DNA of 51,207 nt, taken from a virus. This document shows positions 16,455-25,291 of the stretch, piece by piece (the stretch's first letter is position 1; each line of letters starts with the position of its first letter). Under the pieces are notes generated by a model, which had not been told where the DNA came from, made no database searches, and saw only the letters and a list, made by a program, of their open reading frames with translations. The stretch lies in IMG/VR virus record IMGVR_UViG_3300007517_000146, positions 1 through 51,207 of that record; one strand, given 5' to 3'. The position numbers and the translations under genes are program-made.

Positions 16455-18547
16455 GACACGTACAAGGTAAGGTATGCGACTTCAATGTCGTAGATAATAG
16501 CAACTCCTTAATAGAGGCAGCACATATCCTATCCAGGGAATATGACATGTTAGCTTTCGATACGGAGACTACAGTGACCTTACCGGGTGGTGTATATACA
16601 GACCCTTACGCATGCAAGGTGCGGTTAATACAGGTAGGATTCCCTAATGATATCCCCATTCTGATAGACACCTATAAGGTAGACCCGCACATGCCTGTCA
16701 TTGGGGGCACATGTATCATGGATATCTTAGGGGGTAAGAGTCTGGTCGCACATAATGCGACCTACGATTACAAGCAGGTCAAGGTATCTTTGGGTACTAA
16801 CCTAAATAAGTTGAGATGTAGTAAGGTTGCCATGCAATCCATCGCCTTAGCTAGTGGGTATAAGTCTGGTGTGCAGCGCGGGTTTTCATACCTATCTCTA
16901 TGTAGGGATCTACTATCCGTACGTATTAGTAAGGAATTGCAGGCATCTAATTGGGGGGCAGATGTACTGACTGATGCACAATTAGAGTACGCCGCCCTCG
17001 ATGTTGGTGCACCACGTACTGAATCATACTCCTCGATGTTACTCAAAGGCTATAGCATGCTCAAGTGGCAGAGTGATAAGTTGGGTATGCAGGAAGTATG
17101 GGACCTAAGACAGGACTTAGTACCCATAGTAGGGGATATGGAGTTACATGGTCTACTACTAGATACTGACCTCCTATCAGAACTAGGAGATGCAGTGAGG
17201 GGGCATGTAAGTTCTAGTACCCTCGGCCTATGTGAGATGCTGGGATTAGAGGTGTTCTCTAGTATCAGTGTACTTCCCAATGGCAGTATAGGGACTAGTA
17301 CTGTACCCACACCTAAGAGTAGTAGACTACTGAACCACAATGCGGGGTTACTGAAGTACATCAATAAGGCTATTAAAGAGCATGGTGTAGAGTTAGAAGA
17401 CTTGAAGGAAGAGAGCCTCAAACCTCACGGGATACTCCCCATAATTGGTACGTTGTTGCAGTACAATATGTACCACAAACTACTAGGGGATATTGATAAG
17501 TATAAGAGGTCTGCTAACCCTACCACTGGGTGTGTACATAGTCAGACTAATATAATAGGTACATCAACAGGGAGGATGTCTAACTCATCTGATAAAGATA
17601 CCATCAATAAGATATCCATACAGCAGATGAGTGGTAAGGCTGTCTCATTACCCAGTGGTTGCAAGTTAACATTGCAAGGGTGTGTGAGGGCTAAGCCTGG
17701 GAAAGTAATATTAGACTTAGACTTTGCGGGGCAGGAGTTATGTATAGCCGCTGCTATATCGGGGGATGAACGCATGCTCAATACATTCATATTGAAGAGG
17801 GATGTACCATACCTTGAACATCCAGATACAGGTGAGATGTACAAGAACCCTGACACAGACTTACACCTCATAGCTACTAAGAGTATAACCACTTACTCAT
17901 ACCTAAATGATTTACCCCCCTGGGAAGTCCTAGCAGCCTCAGAGATTAAGGGACCCGATGGTAAGAGCCCACGTAGTAAGGGTAAGGTTCTTAACTTCTT
18001 AACTATCTATGGGGCCAGCGCTGTATCTATAGCAGAAGATTTAGGTGTATCACAAAAGGAAGCAGAAGGGTTCCAGAAGGAATACTTCAATAACTTCTCG
18101 GGCCTTAAGAAGTGGTTAGGTGTGCAGGAGGCAGTGTCTACAAACTTACGGTACCTCACATTACCTATGGGGGCGCAGATCTTCACCAATGAGGCTAACT
18201 CTAAAGGTAAAGCGGATAAGGGGGCTATCAGTCGCAGGGCTGGTAATATACCCATACAAGGTACAGGTGCCCTCATGATGGCTAAAGCTGTACTGTACCA
18301 AAGAGAGAGGTTAGGGGATAAGTTACATCACCTAGCATTGATACATGATGGTGCCCTATGCGAGATACCATTACCTGATGGGGTAGAGGCTAAGGTAAAT
18401 GGGAAGTGGCACCCATATGTACTGCAGATAGAGCGTGAGGCTAAGCAGTGTATGTTGGATGCAGAGGATTACATCCTTAGCCCTATGATAGGGGCGCCAT
18501 TCCCCTGTGCTGCAGATAGTAAGTTGAGTATGTACTGGAGTCACTAA
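16451..18547 (+). CDS. Family A DNA polymerase with 3'-5' exonuclease domain (698 aa)
   Basis: This is the phage replicative polymerase. The N-terminal exonuclease domain has AFDTETTVT (about 35-43), LVAHNATYDYKQV and YAALDVGA. The polymerase domain has motif A LDLDFAGQELCIAA (Asp about 424), motif B RSKGKVLNFLTIYG (about 507-520) and motif C LALIHDGALCEIP (Asp about 633). In motif C the usual His-Asp-Glu is His-Asp-Gly, so the acidic residue next to the catalytic Asp is missing. There is no 5'-3' exonuclease domain. AGGTG lies five bases before the ATG. It works with the clamp candidate, clamp loader and primase encoded nearby. Confidence 0.93.
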   Translation: MRHVQGKVCDFNVVDNSNSLIEAAHILSREYDMLAFDTETTVTLPGGVYTDPYACKVRLIQVGFPNDIPILIDTYKVDPHMPVIGGTCIMDILGGKSLVAHNATYDYKQVKVSLGTNLNKLRCSKVAMQSIALASGYKSGVQRGFSYLSLCRDLLSVRISKELQASNWGADVLTDAQLEYAALDVGAPRTESYSSMLLKGYSMLKWQSDKLGMQEVWDLRQDLVPIVGDMELHGLLLDTDLLSELGDAVRGHVSSSTLGLCEMLGLEVFSSISVLPNGSIGTSTVPTPKSSRLLNHNAGLLKYINKAIKEHGVELEDLKEESLKPHGILPIIGTLLQYNMYHKLLGDIDKYKRSANPTTGCVHSQTNIIGTSTGRMSNSSDKDTINKISIQQMSGKAVSLPSGCKLTLQGCVRAKPGKVILDLDFAGQELCIAAAISGDERMLNTFILKRDVPYLEHPDTGEMYKNPDTDLHLIATKSITTYSYLNDLPPWEVLAASEIKGPDGKSPRSKGKVLNFLTIYGASAVSIAEDLGVSQKEAEGFQKEYFNNFSGLKKWLGVQEAVSTNLRYLTLPMGAQIFTNEANSKGKADKGAISRRAGNIPIQGTGALMMAKAVLYQRERLGDKLHHLALIHDGALCEIPLPDGVEAKVNGKWHPYVLQIEREAKQCMLDAEDYILSPMIGAPFPCAADSKLSMYWSH

Positions 18548-18918
18548 TGGATAATATCAATGACGTAGTCGCGCTAATAATGGACTCAGGGTTGCTAGGT
18601 AGTCGCATCACTGTACAGATAGATACAGACATCCTCCCCCTATGGGGTATGCTCATACAGAGTGAGGGGGGTAATGATTACTACCTATCCAATTACGAGA
18701 ATGGGGGTTACCTATTGCAAGGGAGCCGCCCTTCACCTAATGCACTAATTACTACCACCCCCAAGGGTATGATTAGTATGACTAAGGATCCAGAGGCTAA
18801 AGCATGCGGGTACTATATGCCGACCCTCACTAAAGAATCATTGGTGCGTACCTTACACTTAGTACGTACTGCCCTCCGGCAGACACCGCCGCCCATCGTT
18901 AAGTACAACAATAACTAA
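18547..18918 (+). CDS. Hypothetical protein downstream of the polymerase (123 aa)
   Basis: The family is not recognised. Its start overlaps the polymerase stop (TAATG), with GGAG six bases before the ATG. It has a helical start, a beta-rich middle (GNDYYLSNYENGGYLLQG) and a helical C-terminus. It is the last gene before the second leader RNA. Confidence 0.6.
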   Translation: MDNINDVVALIMDSGLLGSRITVQIDTDILPLWGMLIQSEGGNDYYLSNYENGGYLLQGSRPSPNALITTTPKGMISMTKDPEAKACGYYMPTLTKESLVRTLHLVRTALRQTPPPIVKYNNN

Positions 18919-19002
18919 AGGCCTAATAGACGTCAGGAACTCAGGTCTAAAGACACTGAGCTTGCTATAGTAATCTCTGGCAAGCCGTTCTGACCAGCTT
19001 AA

Positions 19003-19028
19003 GTCGCTACGCTCTTAGCGTTGCTAAG
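19003..19028. repeat. Element A-like hairpin in leader copy 2
   Basis: This is the homologous position to 7641-7666, with loop CTT instead of CCT and the stem unchanged. Confidence 0.7.
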
Positions 19029-19072
19029 TCTTAACTGACTACGTTATTTGAGTCATGACACCGGAGAATGCG

Positions 19073-19097
19073 ACGCTAGGTCGCTACGCTCCCAGCG
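19073..19097. repeat. Element A insertion in leader copy 2
   Basis: These 25 nt are absent from copy 1 at the same place (between GAATGCG and TAGCTAG). The core GGTCGCTACGCTCCCAGCG is identical to the reverse complement of the element at 39038-39063. Confidence 0.75.
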
Positions 19098-19413
19098 TAG
19101 CTAGTTCTCTGCTCTGTCGTTTGTAATTAAACAGTTCTAAAGTCACTGGAACAGTGTTGCAAGCCCAACAAGCCCTTATAACATTGGCGAAGCGAACATT
19201 ACCCCGCGAGGGAGAGGCATTTCTGCCGACCATTATGCGTACAGGATTGCGAAGCTTGAAATGGTAATTGTCCCATTGAGAGTACACTACAAAAGTACAC
19301 CGAGCCAAGCAACCCCAAGGCGGTAATGGATAGATTCACGGTGGTTAAAACCACCCACGTTGTTCCTATCTCAGGGCTCAAGCCACTGAGTTTCCCACTT
19401 ACCGAGAGTTTTT

Positions 19414-20502
19414 ATGAAGTACATTGTAAAGGATATCATCAGCTACGTATTAGCTATCAAGACAGCTTGGGCATTAGCCGCTAAGAAGGGTGAAAAGGAA
19501 GTACGCCTTAATCTTACAGGTAATATATTGACAGCTACAGCTATGGGAGGTGGGGCTATACTCCACTCCTCTATTGAAGTAGAAGGGGTCTTAGATGGCA
19601 CTGTCTGGGTAGATGGGGCGCAGTTAGTTAAGGTGTCCTCGCTAGTCCCTGTTGGGCGTGAACTGACTGTCACATTAGGTCAGGCGCTGATGTACCAGGT
19701 ACAAGGGTACGCATCACAGGATATAGTCTTATGTGCCTCGCACCCTACATTACCTAATGATATGGGTGTGAAGACACAACTATTCTCGGGTGCTAGTGTT
19801 GACTTGACTAGCTTGAATTGTGAGGATGGGAAGGCACTATCTACCTTATCGTTACAGGATTATGGTGTGGTACTGAATAGTAATATATCGGGTGCAGTAA
19901 TACGTACCATTATCCCCACCGCCTACACGTGCGCCCTACCCGTATTCACAGAGGTATCTGTACATATCCTCACTATCATGAAGAAGATGAAGGAGGCTGT
20001 ACTTTACCATCACGGTAAGAGTTACTTGGGGTTAGTAGATGGGTGCGTGGAACTATTGGTACCACTGACAGACTTCGCTAAGAATGACGTAGTGGATACT
20101 ATATCTGCATTACCTAGTGTGTATACATTAAGGGTACAACAATCAGACTTCCTATCTGCCCTGAATTGGAGTGCACTATCAACACCCACATCAGTCACCT
20201 TATCTTACAATGACCCCTTCCCTTACATTGAATTGACTGTCACCGGTACCACATCTCCTACTAAGATAGCCATGACGCAACAAGAGTCTGAGGATATGGA
20301 AGATGCTATCCTCACTATGGGTGATAATAAGTATGCCCCTACTACATTACTATCAGCCCTATCCGCATTACCTAAAGGGTTGATTACATTGACAGGGAAG
20401 TCATTCCCCGCTACCGATAACGAGAAGGCTATGGATATGTTATTACTATCCTCGCACAGTGATAGCGGCACTACAGATGTACTAGTTAGTGCATTAGCAT
20501 AA
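19414..20502 (+). CDS. Candidate DNA polymerase sliding clamp (beta-clamp-like, 362 aa)
   Basis: The length is close to bacterial DnaN (about 366 aa). The sequence has the alternating beta-strand/helix character of clamp repeats, with segments such as GTVWVDGAQLVKVSSLVPV and RELTVTLGQALMYQVQGY typical of the first clamp domain. Sequence identity to DnaN is too low for a motif-based call, so this is an inference. It is supported by the clamp-loader gene three genes downstream and the polymerase upstream. It is the first gene after leader RNA copy 2, so its expression is likely governed by that RNA. Confidence 0.55.
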   Translation: MKYIVKDIISYVLAIKTAWALAAKKGEKEVRLNLTGNILTATAMGGGAILHSSIEVEGVLDGTVWVDGAQLVKVSSLVPVGRELTVTLGQALMYQVQGYASQDIVLCASHPTLPNDMGVKTQLFSGASVDLTSLNCEDGKALSTLSLQDYGVVLNSNISGAVIRTIIPTAYTCALPVFTEVSVHILTIMKKMKEAVLYHHGKSYLGLVDGCVELLVPLTDFAKNDVVDTISALPSVYTLRVQQSDFLSALNWSALSTPTSVTLSYNDPFPYIELTVTGTTSPTKIAMTQQESEDMEDAILTMGDNKYAPTTLLSALSALPKGLITLTGKSFPATDNEKAMDMLLLSSHSDSGTTDVLVSALA

Positions 20503-20530
20503 TACAACACACAACAATTAGGTACTTCCT

Positions 20531-21205
20531 ATGACCTCGCATAATATCGACATCCTCAGACAGCCACACTGCCCCGACAACACATTAATCAAGCCGGGTA
20601 GGACATCAGATGCAGGCTATGACCTATCACTGGCAGACGATGTGATAATCCCCCCACTATCACAAGTACCACGGGAGATGACACGTACAGCGCCTCTCAG
20701 TGCCATTAATCAGAACATCTTAGATAGTATTGGCTATAAAGAGGGGGTACTGCCTAAAGGCTCACCTTACACTATCAAAGATGATGCCCTATGGCAGATG
20801 CAATACAACCCACCCCTATTCCGCACAGGCATTCATACACTCCCACAGGATGTACAACAGGGGCTATGGTTCATGGTATGTCTGCGGTCATCTACTAGTA
20901 CACGGATAGGGTTGAGATTACATAACTCTATTGGTGTGATTGATAGTGAGTACCGAGGTGAGGTATTGCTAGCCTTATACAGTGCATATGAGGTACCGAT
21001 TATCCTTCTCAGAGGGGAGAGGGTAGCTCAATTGATACCAATGACAGCACCGGCTACTAATCTCTTCATGGGCACAGATGTATCCATCTTACAGGTACGT
21101 GATGGTAGGGGAGGTGGCTGGGGCAGTACCTCTAATGCACAAAGTAATGACCCATCATGGTATGGGATGTCTGGGGGTGCAGTGATAGCATCCTTCGAGT
21201 CATGA
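20531..21205 (+). CDS. dut: dUTP diphosphatase (trimeric dUTPase)
   Basis: It hydrolyses dUTP to dUMP, limiting uracil in DNA and feeding thymidylate synthesis. The five dUTPase motifs are visible: I TSDAGYDLSL, II LRSSTSTRIGLRL, III NSIGVIDSEYRGEV, IV RGERVAQLIPM, and V GRGGGWGST near the C-terminus. It has 224 aa against the usual ~150; the extra residues lie mainly between motifs I and II. The stop overlaps the uracil-DNA glycosylase start (ATGA), so the two uracil-control enzymes are coupled. Confidence 0.92.
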   Translation: MTSHNIDILRQPHCPDNTLIKPGRTSDAGYDLSLADDVIIPPLSQVPREMTRTAPLSAINQNILDSIGYKEGVLPKGSPYTIKDDALWQMQYNPPLFRTGIHTLPQDVQQGLWFMVCLRSSTSTRIGLRLHNSIGVIDSEYRGEVLLALYSAYEVPIILLRGERVAQLIPMTAPATNLFMGTDVSILQVRDGRGGGWGSTSNAQSNDPSWYGMSGGAVIASFES

Positions 21206-21906
21206 TGCCCCCCGTATTAGCTACGCCAGCATTTACTAAATGTACTCGGTGTGCGCTATCAGAAGGGAGGAAGCATGACCCTATCCCCGGTAATAGCCCC
21301 TGCCCCTTAAAGGATGTACGATTGATAGTGATATCTGCATACCCTGGCGCTGAGGAAGTACGTGCGGGGCAAGCACTATCTCCATCTACAAGTAAGGTAG
21401 TGAATGCTGGGAAGATCTTCCAGACTACTATAGCCACTGTATCTAAGGAGTTAGGGTTTGACCTATATGCTGTCACGTACCGTACTAATGCAATGAAGTG
21501 CCCCCCTAGGGGTAAGAAGGGTAATCAATTAGTAGGGCCTAGAGATACATGCAAAGGTTGGCTACTGGCTGAACTATCGGGTATACCATCATCTACCCCT
21601 ATACTATTAGCGGGTAGTGATGCAGTGCACTCCCTACTGGGGACATCACTATTCGATAGCCGGGGCATTATCCACTACTACAATAATCATCCTGTAGTGA
21701 CGACAGTTAACCCTATAGAGGTTGAGCGGTCTGCACGATTCACCCGCACCAGTGATGGTCTAGTAGTAGGTGCACCCCCTTTGATAGGGAGTACAGGGTG
21801 GTTATATAAGAGAGACTTAAACCTCTTGAAGACATTGATACAGAGCGCGCCTCAGCAATCGCAGCCATGTGGCGCTCACACTACTGACAAGGAGGCACCA
21901 CAATGA
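21202..21906 (+). CDS. Uracil-DNA glycosylase, family 4-like (234 aa)
   Basis: It removes uracil from DNA. The N-terminus has FTKCTRCALSEGRK, then VISAYPGAEEVRAGQAL, the region of family 4 enzymes holding a Cys-x2-Cys and a modified GEAPG motif (here AYPGAEE). NAMKCPPRG and DTCKGWL supply two more Cys in positions typical of the iron-sulphur cluster. HPVVTTVNP is the second active-site motif. ATG 21202 is chosen for its ATGA overlap with the dUTPase stop. The frame is open to 21157, inside dUTPase, which is unlikely to be used. Confidence 0.82.
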   Translation: MMPPVLATPAFTKCTRCALSEGRKHDPIPGNSPCPLKDVRLIVISAYPGAEEVRAGQALSPSTSKVVNAGKIFQTTIATVSKELGFDLYAVTYRTNAMKCPPRGKKGNQLVGPRDTCKGWLLAELSGIPSSTPILLAGSDAVHSLLGTSLFDSRGIIHYYNNHPVVTTVNPIEVERSARFTRTSDGLVVGAPPLIGSTGWLYKRDLNLLKTLIQSAPQQSQPCGAHTTDKEAPQ

Positions 21907-23039
21907 GTGCAACCATTAGAGACGGGATGGCCTTAGCTAATAGGAAGCGGCCCCTCACACTTGATGCCGTACAAGGTCATGACATACTGTGCAAGACCTT
22001 ATCCCTAGTCATAGCCAATAACCTATGGGCAGAACACTCCCCCCTATTCCTACAAGGGAGTCCCGGTAGTGGAAAGACCACCCTCGCACTCCTCGGTGCA
22101 AGGGCTACACTATGCCCTAATAGACCATTGGGCTCCTCTGCTAACTGTGGTACTTGTGATACATGTACTGGTAAGGACACCACTAACATAGTCCAGTACA
22201 CGTGCACAGGGGCTGATGCTGATGCCATAGCTAACTTAATTGATATAGGTAGGGGGCAACCATTACCTAAAGAGAATAGCCCCCGTCTCAGGTTCTTCAT
22301 ATTGGATGAGGTATCCAATATGTCCAATCAACAATTGAGTAAGTTCTTAGAGGTACTAGAAGGGAGTAATCCATTCAATGTATGGGTAATGATATCTATG
22401 AAGCCGGAGAGAATGGATACTACATTATCTAATGCCCTTCTCTCCCGCTGCAGTACCTTCACATTACCACCCCTCACTACTGAACAGGTAACTGATACCT
22501 TAGTGCATGGGGGTGTATCTCGTGATGTAGCATCCGCTATCAGCCCATACTGCAATGGCAATGCACGCCTCGCATGGAGGAAGTTCGATAGTCTACTACT
22601 ACTGAACCCTGACGCTACACCAGAGTGGATTGAAGGTAACTTGGCAGGGGGTGCTACTATTACTAGCCGTAACCTCATGTGGCGTAAGTTACATGAAGGG
22701 GATGTACAAGGCATCATGGCCTTAATCAATGGCTGGGCGTGTGATAGTGATACATTGATATCCTTACTGAAGGGTGATGTTGTAGAAGCTATGTGCACTA
22801 ACCCTGCACCTATACAGGCTAAGGTATTGCGTGGCCTTATTAGTAGTAAGGATACAGACACTATGTACCTCCTCCTATCGTTCGTTGGTAAGGATGTATT
22901 GAATCGCTACACACCCGATAGTGATAGGCTTACTAGCGCTATACACGCTGATAATATAACCGTTGGCGCATTGGCCAATGTAGTTGCAGGATCTGCATGG
23001 TCACTATTAAGGGATAGGTATGCACTGCATATACACTAA
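21903..23039 (+). CDS. Clamp loader ATPase (DnaX-like, 378 aa)
   Basis: This AAA+ clamp-loader subunit resembles bacterial gamma/tau. Walker A is GSPGSGKTT at about 52-60. Four Cys (CPNRP...NCGTCDTC) form a zinc module as in DnaX. Walker B is FFILDEVSNM, followed by SKFLEVLEG and the SRC motif in LLSRCSTF. The C-terminal part would be the collar domain. AAGGAGG lies seven bases before the ATG. It starts as ATGA on the UDG stop and overlaps the next gene by 20 bases. It loads the candidate clamp for the family A polymerase. Confidence 0.88.
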   Translation: MSATIRDGMALANRKRPLTLDAVQGHDILCKTLSLVIANNLWAEHSPLFLQGSPGSGKTTLALLGARATLCPNRPLGSSANCGTCDTCTGKDTTNIVQYTCTGADADAIANLIDIGRGQPLPKENSPRLRFFILDEVSNMSNQQLSKFLEVLEGSNPFNVWVMISMKPERMDTTLSNALLSRCSTFTLPPLTTEQVTDTLVHGGVSRDVASAISPYCNGNARLAWRKFDSLLLLNPDATPEWIEGNLAGGATITSRNLMWRKLHEGDVQGIMALINGWACDSDTLISLLKGDVVEAMCTNPAPIQAKVLRGLISSKDTDTMYLLLSFVGKDVLNRYTPDSDRLTSAIHADNITVGALANVVAGSAWSLLRDRYALHIH

Positions 23040-23688
23040 TAGACACCCGGAGTGGGTACTATATCACCTGAAGATGGCAGGTAGTAAGGGGCGGGTTATA
23101 GACTCTATTAAGGAGGTAGACCCGCCCTCTCCTTTTGGGGAGCAGCTAGTATACATCATGACCTCAGAGCCACCCTCACTGCCCCCTTGGGGTGAGCTCT
23201 GGGTATGCGGGGATAAGGACAATGATACACCGGACATAGATTACGGCAGGGATATCATCAGTAGTTGTCTCGGTATATTGGATAGAGAGCTATGTGCATG
23301 GTTACTTAAGAAGTATAGTGATTACCCTGGCGCATTGGAGAGATTACTACTCAAGCTTAAGGTAGTCGCAGTAGTTAAAGGGGCAGTCATTACTATACCT
23401 GACGTGATAGACCTAATACCTACCTCCGATGCCACCCCTTTCTTATGGGAGTACCAGAAGACTGTAGGGTCTGCACAAGGGTTGAAGTTATTACATGCCT
23501 CCAGTATCACCAATAGTGACCTGTGGAAGACGTACATGGTGGATAGTGGGCTCATGAAGTACCTGAAGGTTTATCACCCTCAGCTAGTATATAGCTTACT
23601 ATCCATGAGGGTTGAGGTTGATAGGGGTATGCGTATATTAGATAGTGCATTACTATGGCACCTATCTACTATCAATGCCATGCTCTGA
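23020..23688 (+). CDS. Possible clamp-loader delta-like subunit (222 aa)
   Basis: Direct overlap with the DnaX-like gene, and a layout loosely like DNA polymerase III delta (an N-terminal alpha/beta region with QLVYIMTSEP and ELWVCGDKD, then helical bundles such as CAWLLKKYSDYPGALERLLL), suggest a partner subunit. It lacks a Walker motif, as delta subunits do. It is shorter than bacterial delta (about 340 aa). This is an inference from context, and it could be an unrelated small protein. Confidence 0.4.
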   Translation: MHCIYTNRHPEWVLYHLKMAGSKGRVIDSIKEVDPPSPFGEQLVYIMTSEPPSLPPWGELWVCGDKDNDTPDIDYGRDIISSCLGILDRELCAWLLKKYSDYPGALERLLLKLKVVAVVKGAVITIPDVIDLIPTSDATPFLWEYQKTVGSAQGLKLLHASSITNSDLWKTYMVDSGLMKYLKVYHPQLVYSLLSMRVEVDRGMRILDSALLWHLSTINAML

Positions 23689-23757
23689 CATATCACTTAG
23701 ATTATGTGTTAGCATGGCATTATCGATGTGTAAACAATAGCTTAGAGCAATAAACAA

Positions 23758-25224
23758 ATGTCTGATACAAACCTGACTAGCTTATTCTCCTTAGATGATA
23801 TGATGGCTGCTATGGCCAACATTGAAGGGGTGCGCGATACACCAGCCCCCACAGCAGATGACCTCTATGAATCATCAGGTGGTAACTCCTACACTAAGTG
23901 GAGAATGCCTACTGATACACGCACTGCATTGGTGGCCAATAAGGTAGATGTATCTCGTGGCCCATCTATCTCGTTATCTAAGCCTGGTAACTATAAGGAG
24001 ACTGAGAAGATGTACTCCGTAGTGAATGGCACCCCCACAGAAGTCTTTCCCACCACATTAGTGGGGGTGATGATTAATGTAGAAGTACGCCCATCACGTC
24101 AAGGTAATAGTGGGGAGGGCACTGCTAGTTCTGTAATTGGCATCTGCCGTGGTAATGAGTGCATTAGACGATTGCCATCCAATGAGACGGGCTTATTCGC
24201 TAATGTGTACGAATTCAATGAGAATAAGGATAGCCGTAATACTGCCCCTAGTAAGCAACTGACATCACTTAAGTGGATGCCTGTAACATCAGAGGGTGTA
24301 CTACTAGAGGACCTTATCCGTGATGGTAAGTCTACTGCTATGGTACTGAACAAGGAAGGTAAGGAGGTAGTAGCTAGTTACGATAATCGTGGCATGGCGT
24401 ACATGTACCTTACCCATGTTGGGGTGAGCGTTAAGTTAGCCTCGGATGCTAAGGGAGAGCCTATCATTCCTAAGATGATGAATAAGGAAGAGGCTATGCA
24501 GAACTTGGTTACTACCGAGCGACGGGTTGATAAGAAGGTGTTCAAGTCCTATAGCACCTTGCGCCTGTACCCCCTGAATGAATTGATGGATGAGGATGGT
24601 ACACCTTTAGATGCAATGTTCGTAGGTCTGAACATGAGCAATAGCGCCATGAAGAGTGCTTATAATGAGGGCCTCGCGGGTGTGACACACTTACTCACTG
24701 CCTTACTCAATTGCCAGGGGTTGAAAGCACCTCTTGGCCGTACACTATCGGAAGCTGATGGTACTATCTTACGTACCATCAATGACATGGAGTTCTATAA
24801 GCGGTTATCTGCATGGACTACTGTAATGACCCTAGGTATGAAGAAGGTACAAGAAAGTACATTCTATAGTGTACCCCACTTCGAGGCCTTCGATGTCTTC
24901 GGTACTTCCATCTATGATGGTTATCAACATAAGACATGGGCAGATGCTCGTAATGGTAGCTCTTTGAATGTAACTTACTACAGTGACTATTTGAGAGAGC
25001 GTGTGAAGTACAACCCCGCTACCTCTGTTAAGGTGGGCCTGTGGGACAAGTCAGTACTTGAGGCGGGGTTTGATGCAGAGCCTGAGAAGTTCTTACTATC
25101 TGACCTAGCACCTGAAGTAATCCCCACACCCCGTAAGGGATACACTGATGTATCGTACCGCGTAGCACCTGCTGCAGAAGAGTACTTGGTAGAGGCTGAT
25201 GAAGATGAAGGTGACCTGTACTAA
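23758..25224 (+). CDS. Candidate single-stranded DNA-binding protein (488 aa)
   Basis: The C-terminus is acidic and ends in EADEDEGDLY, like the partner-recruiting tails of SSB proteins. The body is large and mixed alpha/beta with basic and aromatic patches (WRMPTDTRTALVANKVD, FKSYSTLRLYPL). It stands alone between a 69-bp gap and a strong terminator, as expected for an abundantly expressed single gene. It does not have the size of a classic OB-fold SSB, so the call rests on the tail, context and expression layout. There is no Shine-Dalgarno. Confidence 0.5.
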   Translation: MSDTNLTSLFSLDDMMAAMANIEGVRDTPAPTADDLYESSGGNSYTKWRMPTDTRTALVANKVDVSRGPSISLSKPGNYKETEKMYSVVNGTPTEVFPTTLVGVMINVEVRPSRQGNSGEGTASSVIGICRGNECIRRLPSNETGLFANVYEFNENKDSRNTAPSKQLTSLKWMPVTSEGVLLEDLIRDGKSTAMVLNKEGKEVVASYDNRGMAYMYLTHVGVSVKLASDAKGEPIIPKMMNKEEAMQNLVTTERRVDKKVFKSYSTLRLYPLNELMDEDGTPLDAMFVGLNMSNSAMKSAYNEGLAGVTHLLTALLNCQGLKAPLGRTLSEADGTILRTINDMEFYKRLSAWTTVMTLGMKKVQESTFYSVPHFEAFDVFGTSIYDGYQHKTWADARNGSSLNVTYYSDYLRERVKYNPATSVKVGLWDKSVLEAGFDAEPEKFLLSDLAPEVIPTPRKGYTDVSYRVAPAAEEYLVEADEDEGDLY

Positions 25225-25249
25225 GCGTTAGATGATTGATTGAGTACAT

Positions 25250-25279
25250 GGGGCGGCCTATAATGACCGCCCCTTCTTT
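25250..25279 (+). terminator. Rho-independent terminator after the SSB candidate
   Basis: A perfect 7-bp stem GGGGCGG/CCGCCCC (25250-25256 and 25267-25273) with a 10-nt loop is followed by TTCTTT. It lies 26 bp after the SSB candidate stop and directly before the helicase. The helicase would need its own promoter or readthrough. Confidence 0.8.
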
Positions 25280-25291
25280 ATGGGTAGAGAC

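Larger units (their letters stand above)
18932..19413 (+). ncRNA. Long structured 5' leader RNA, copy 2
   Basis: This is the second copy of the 7570-8059 element, ending directly at the sliding-clamp candidate's ATG. Both terminal hairpins (CTCAG...CTGAG), the GNRA-capped CCC/GGG stem (GCGA here), the CACTG/CAGTG stem, and GGTGG/CCACC are kept. Stem 19260-19264/19273-19277 reads AATGG/CCATT where copy 1 has GATGG/CCATC. The hairpin at 19216-19227 (GGCA/TGCC) replaces GCCC/GGGC. A 25-nt hairpin insertion (19073-19097) interrupts the loop of the GGAGAA stem, and the 26-nt insertion of copy 1 is absent. GAGAG lies before ATG 19414. The RNA family is unknown. Confidence 0.8.
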
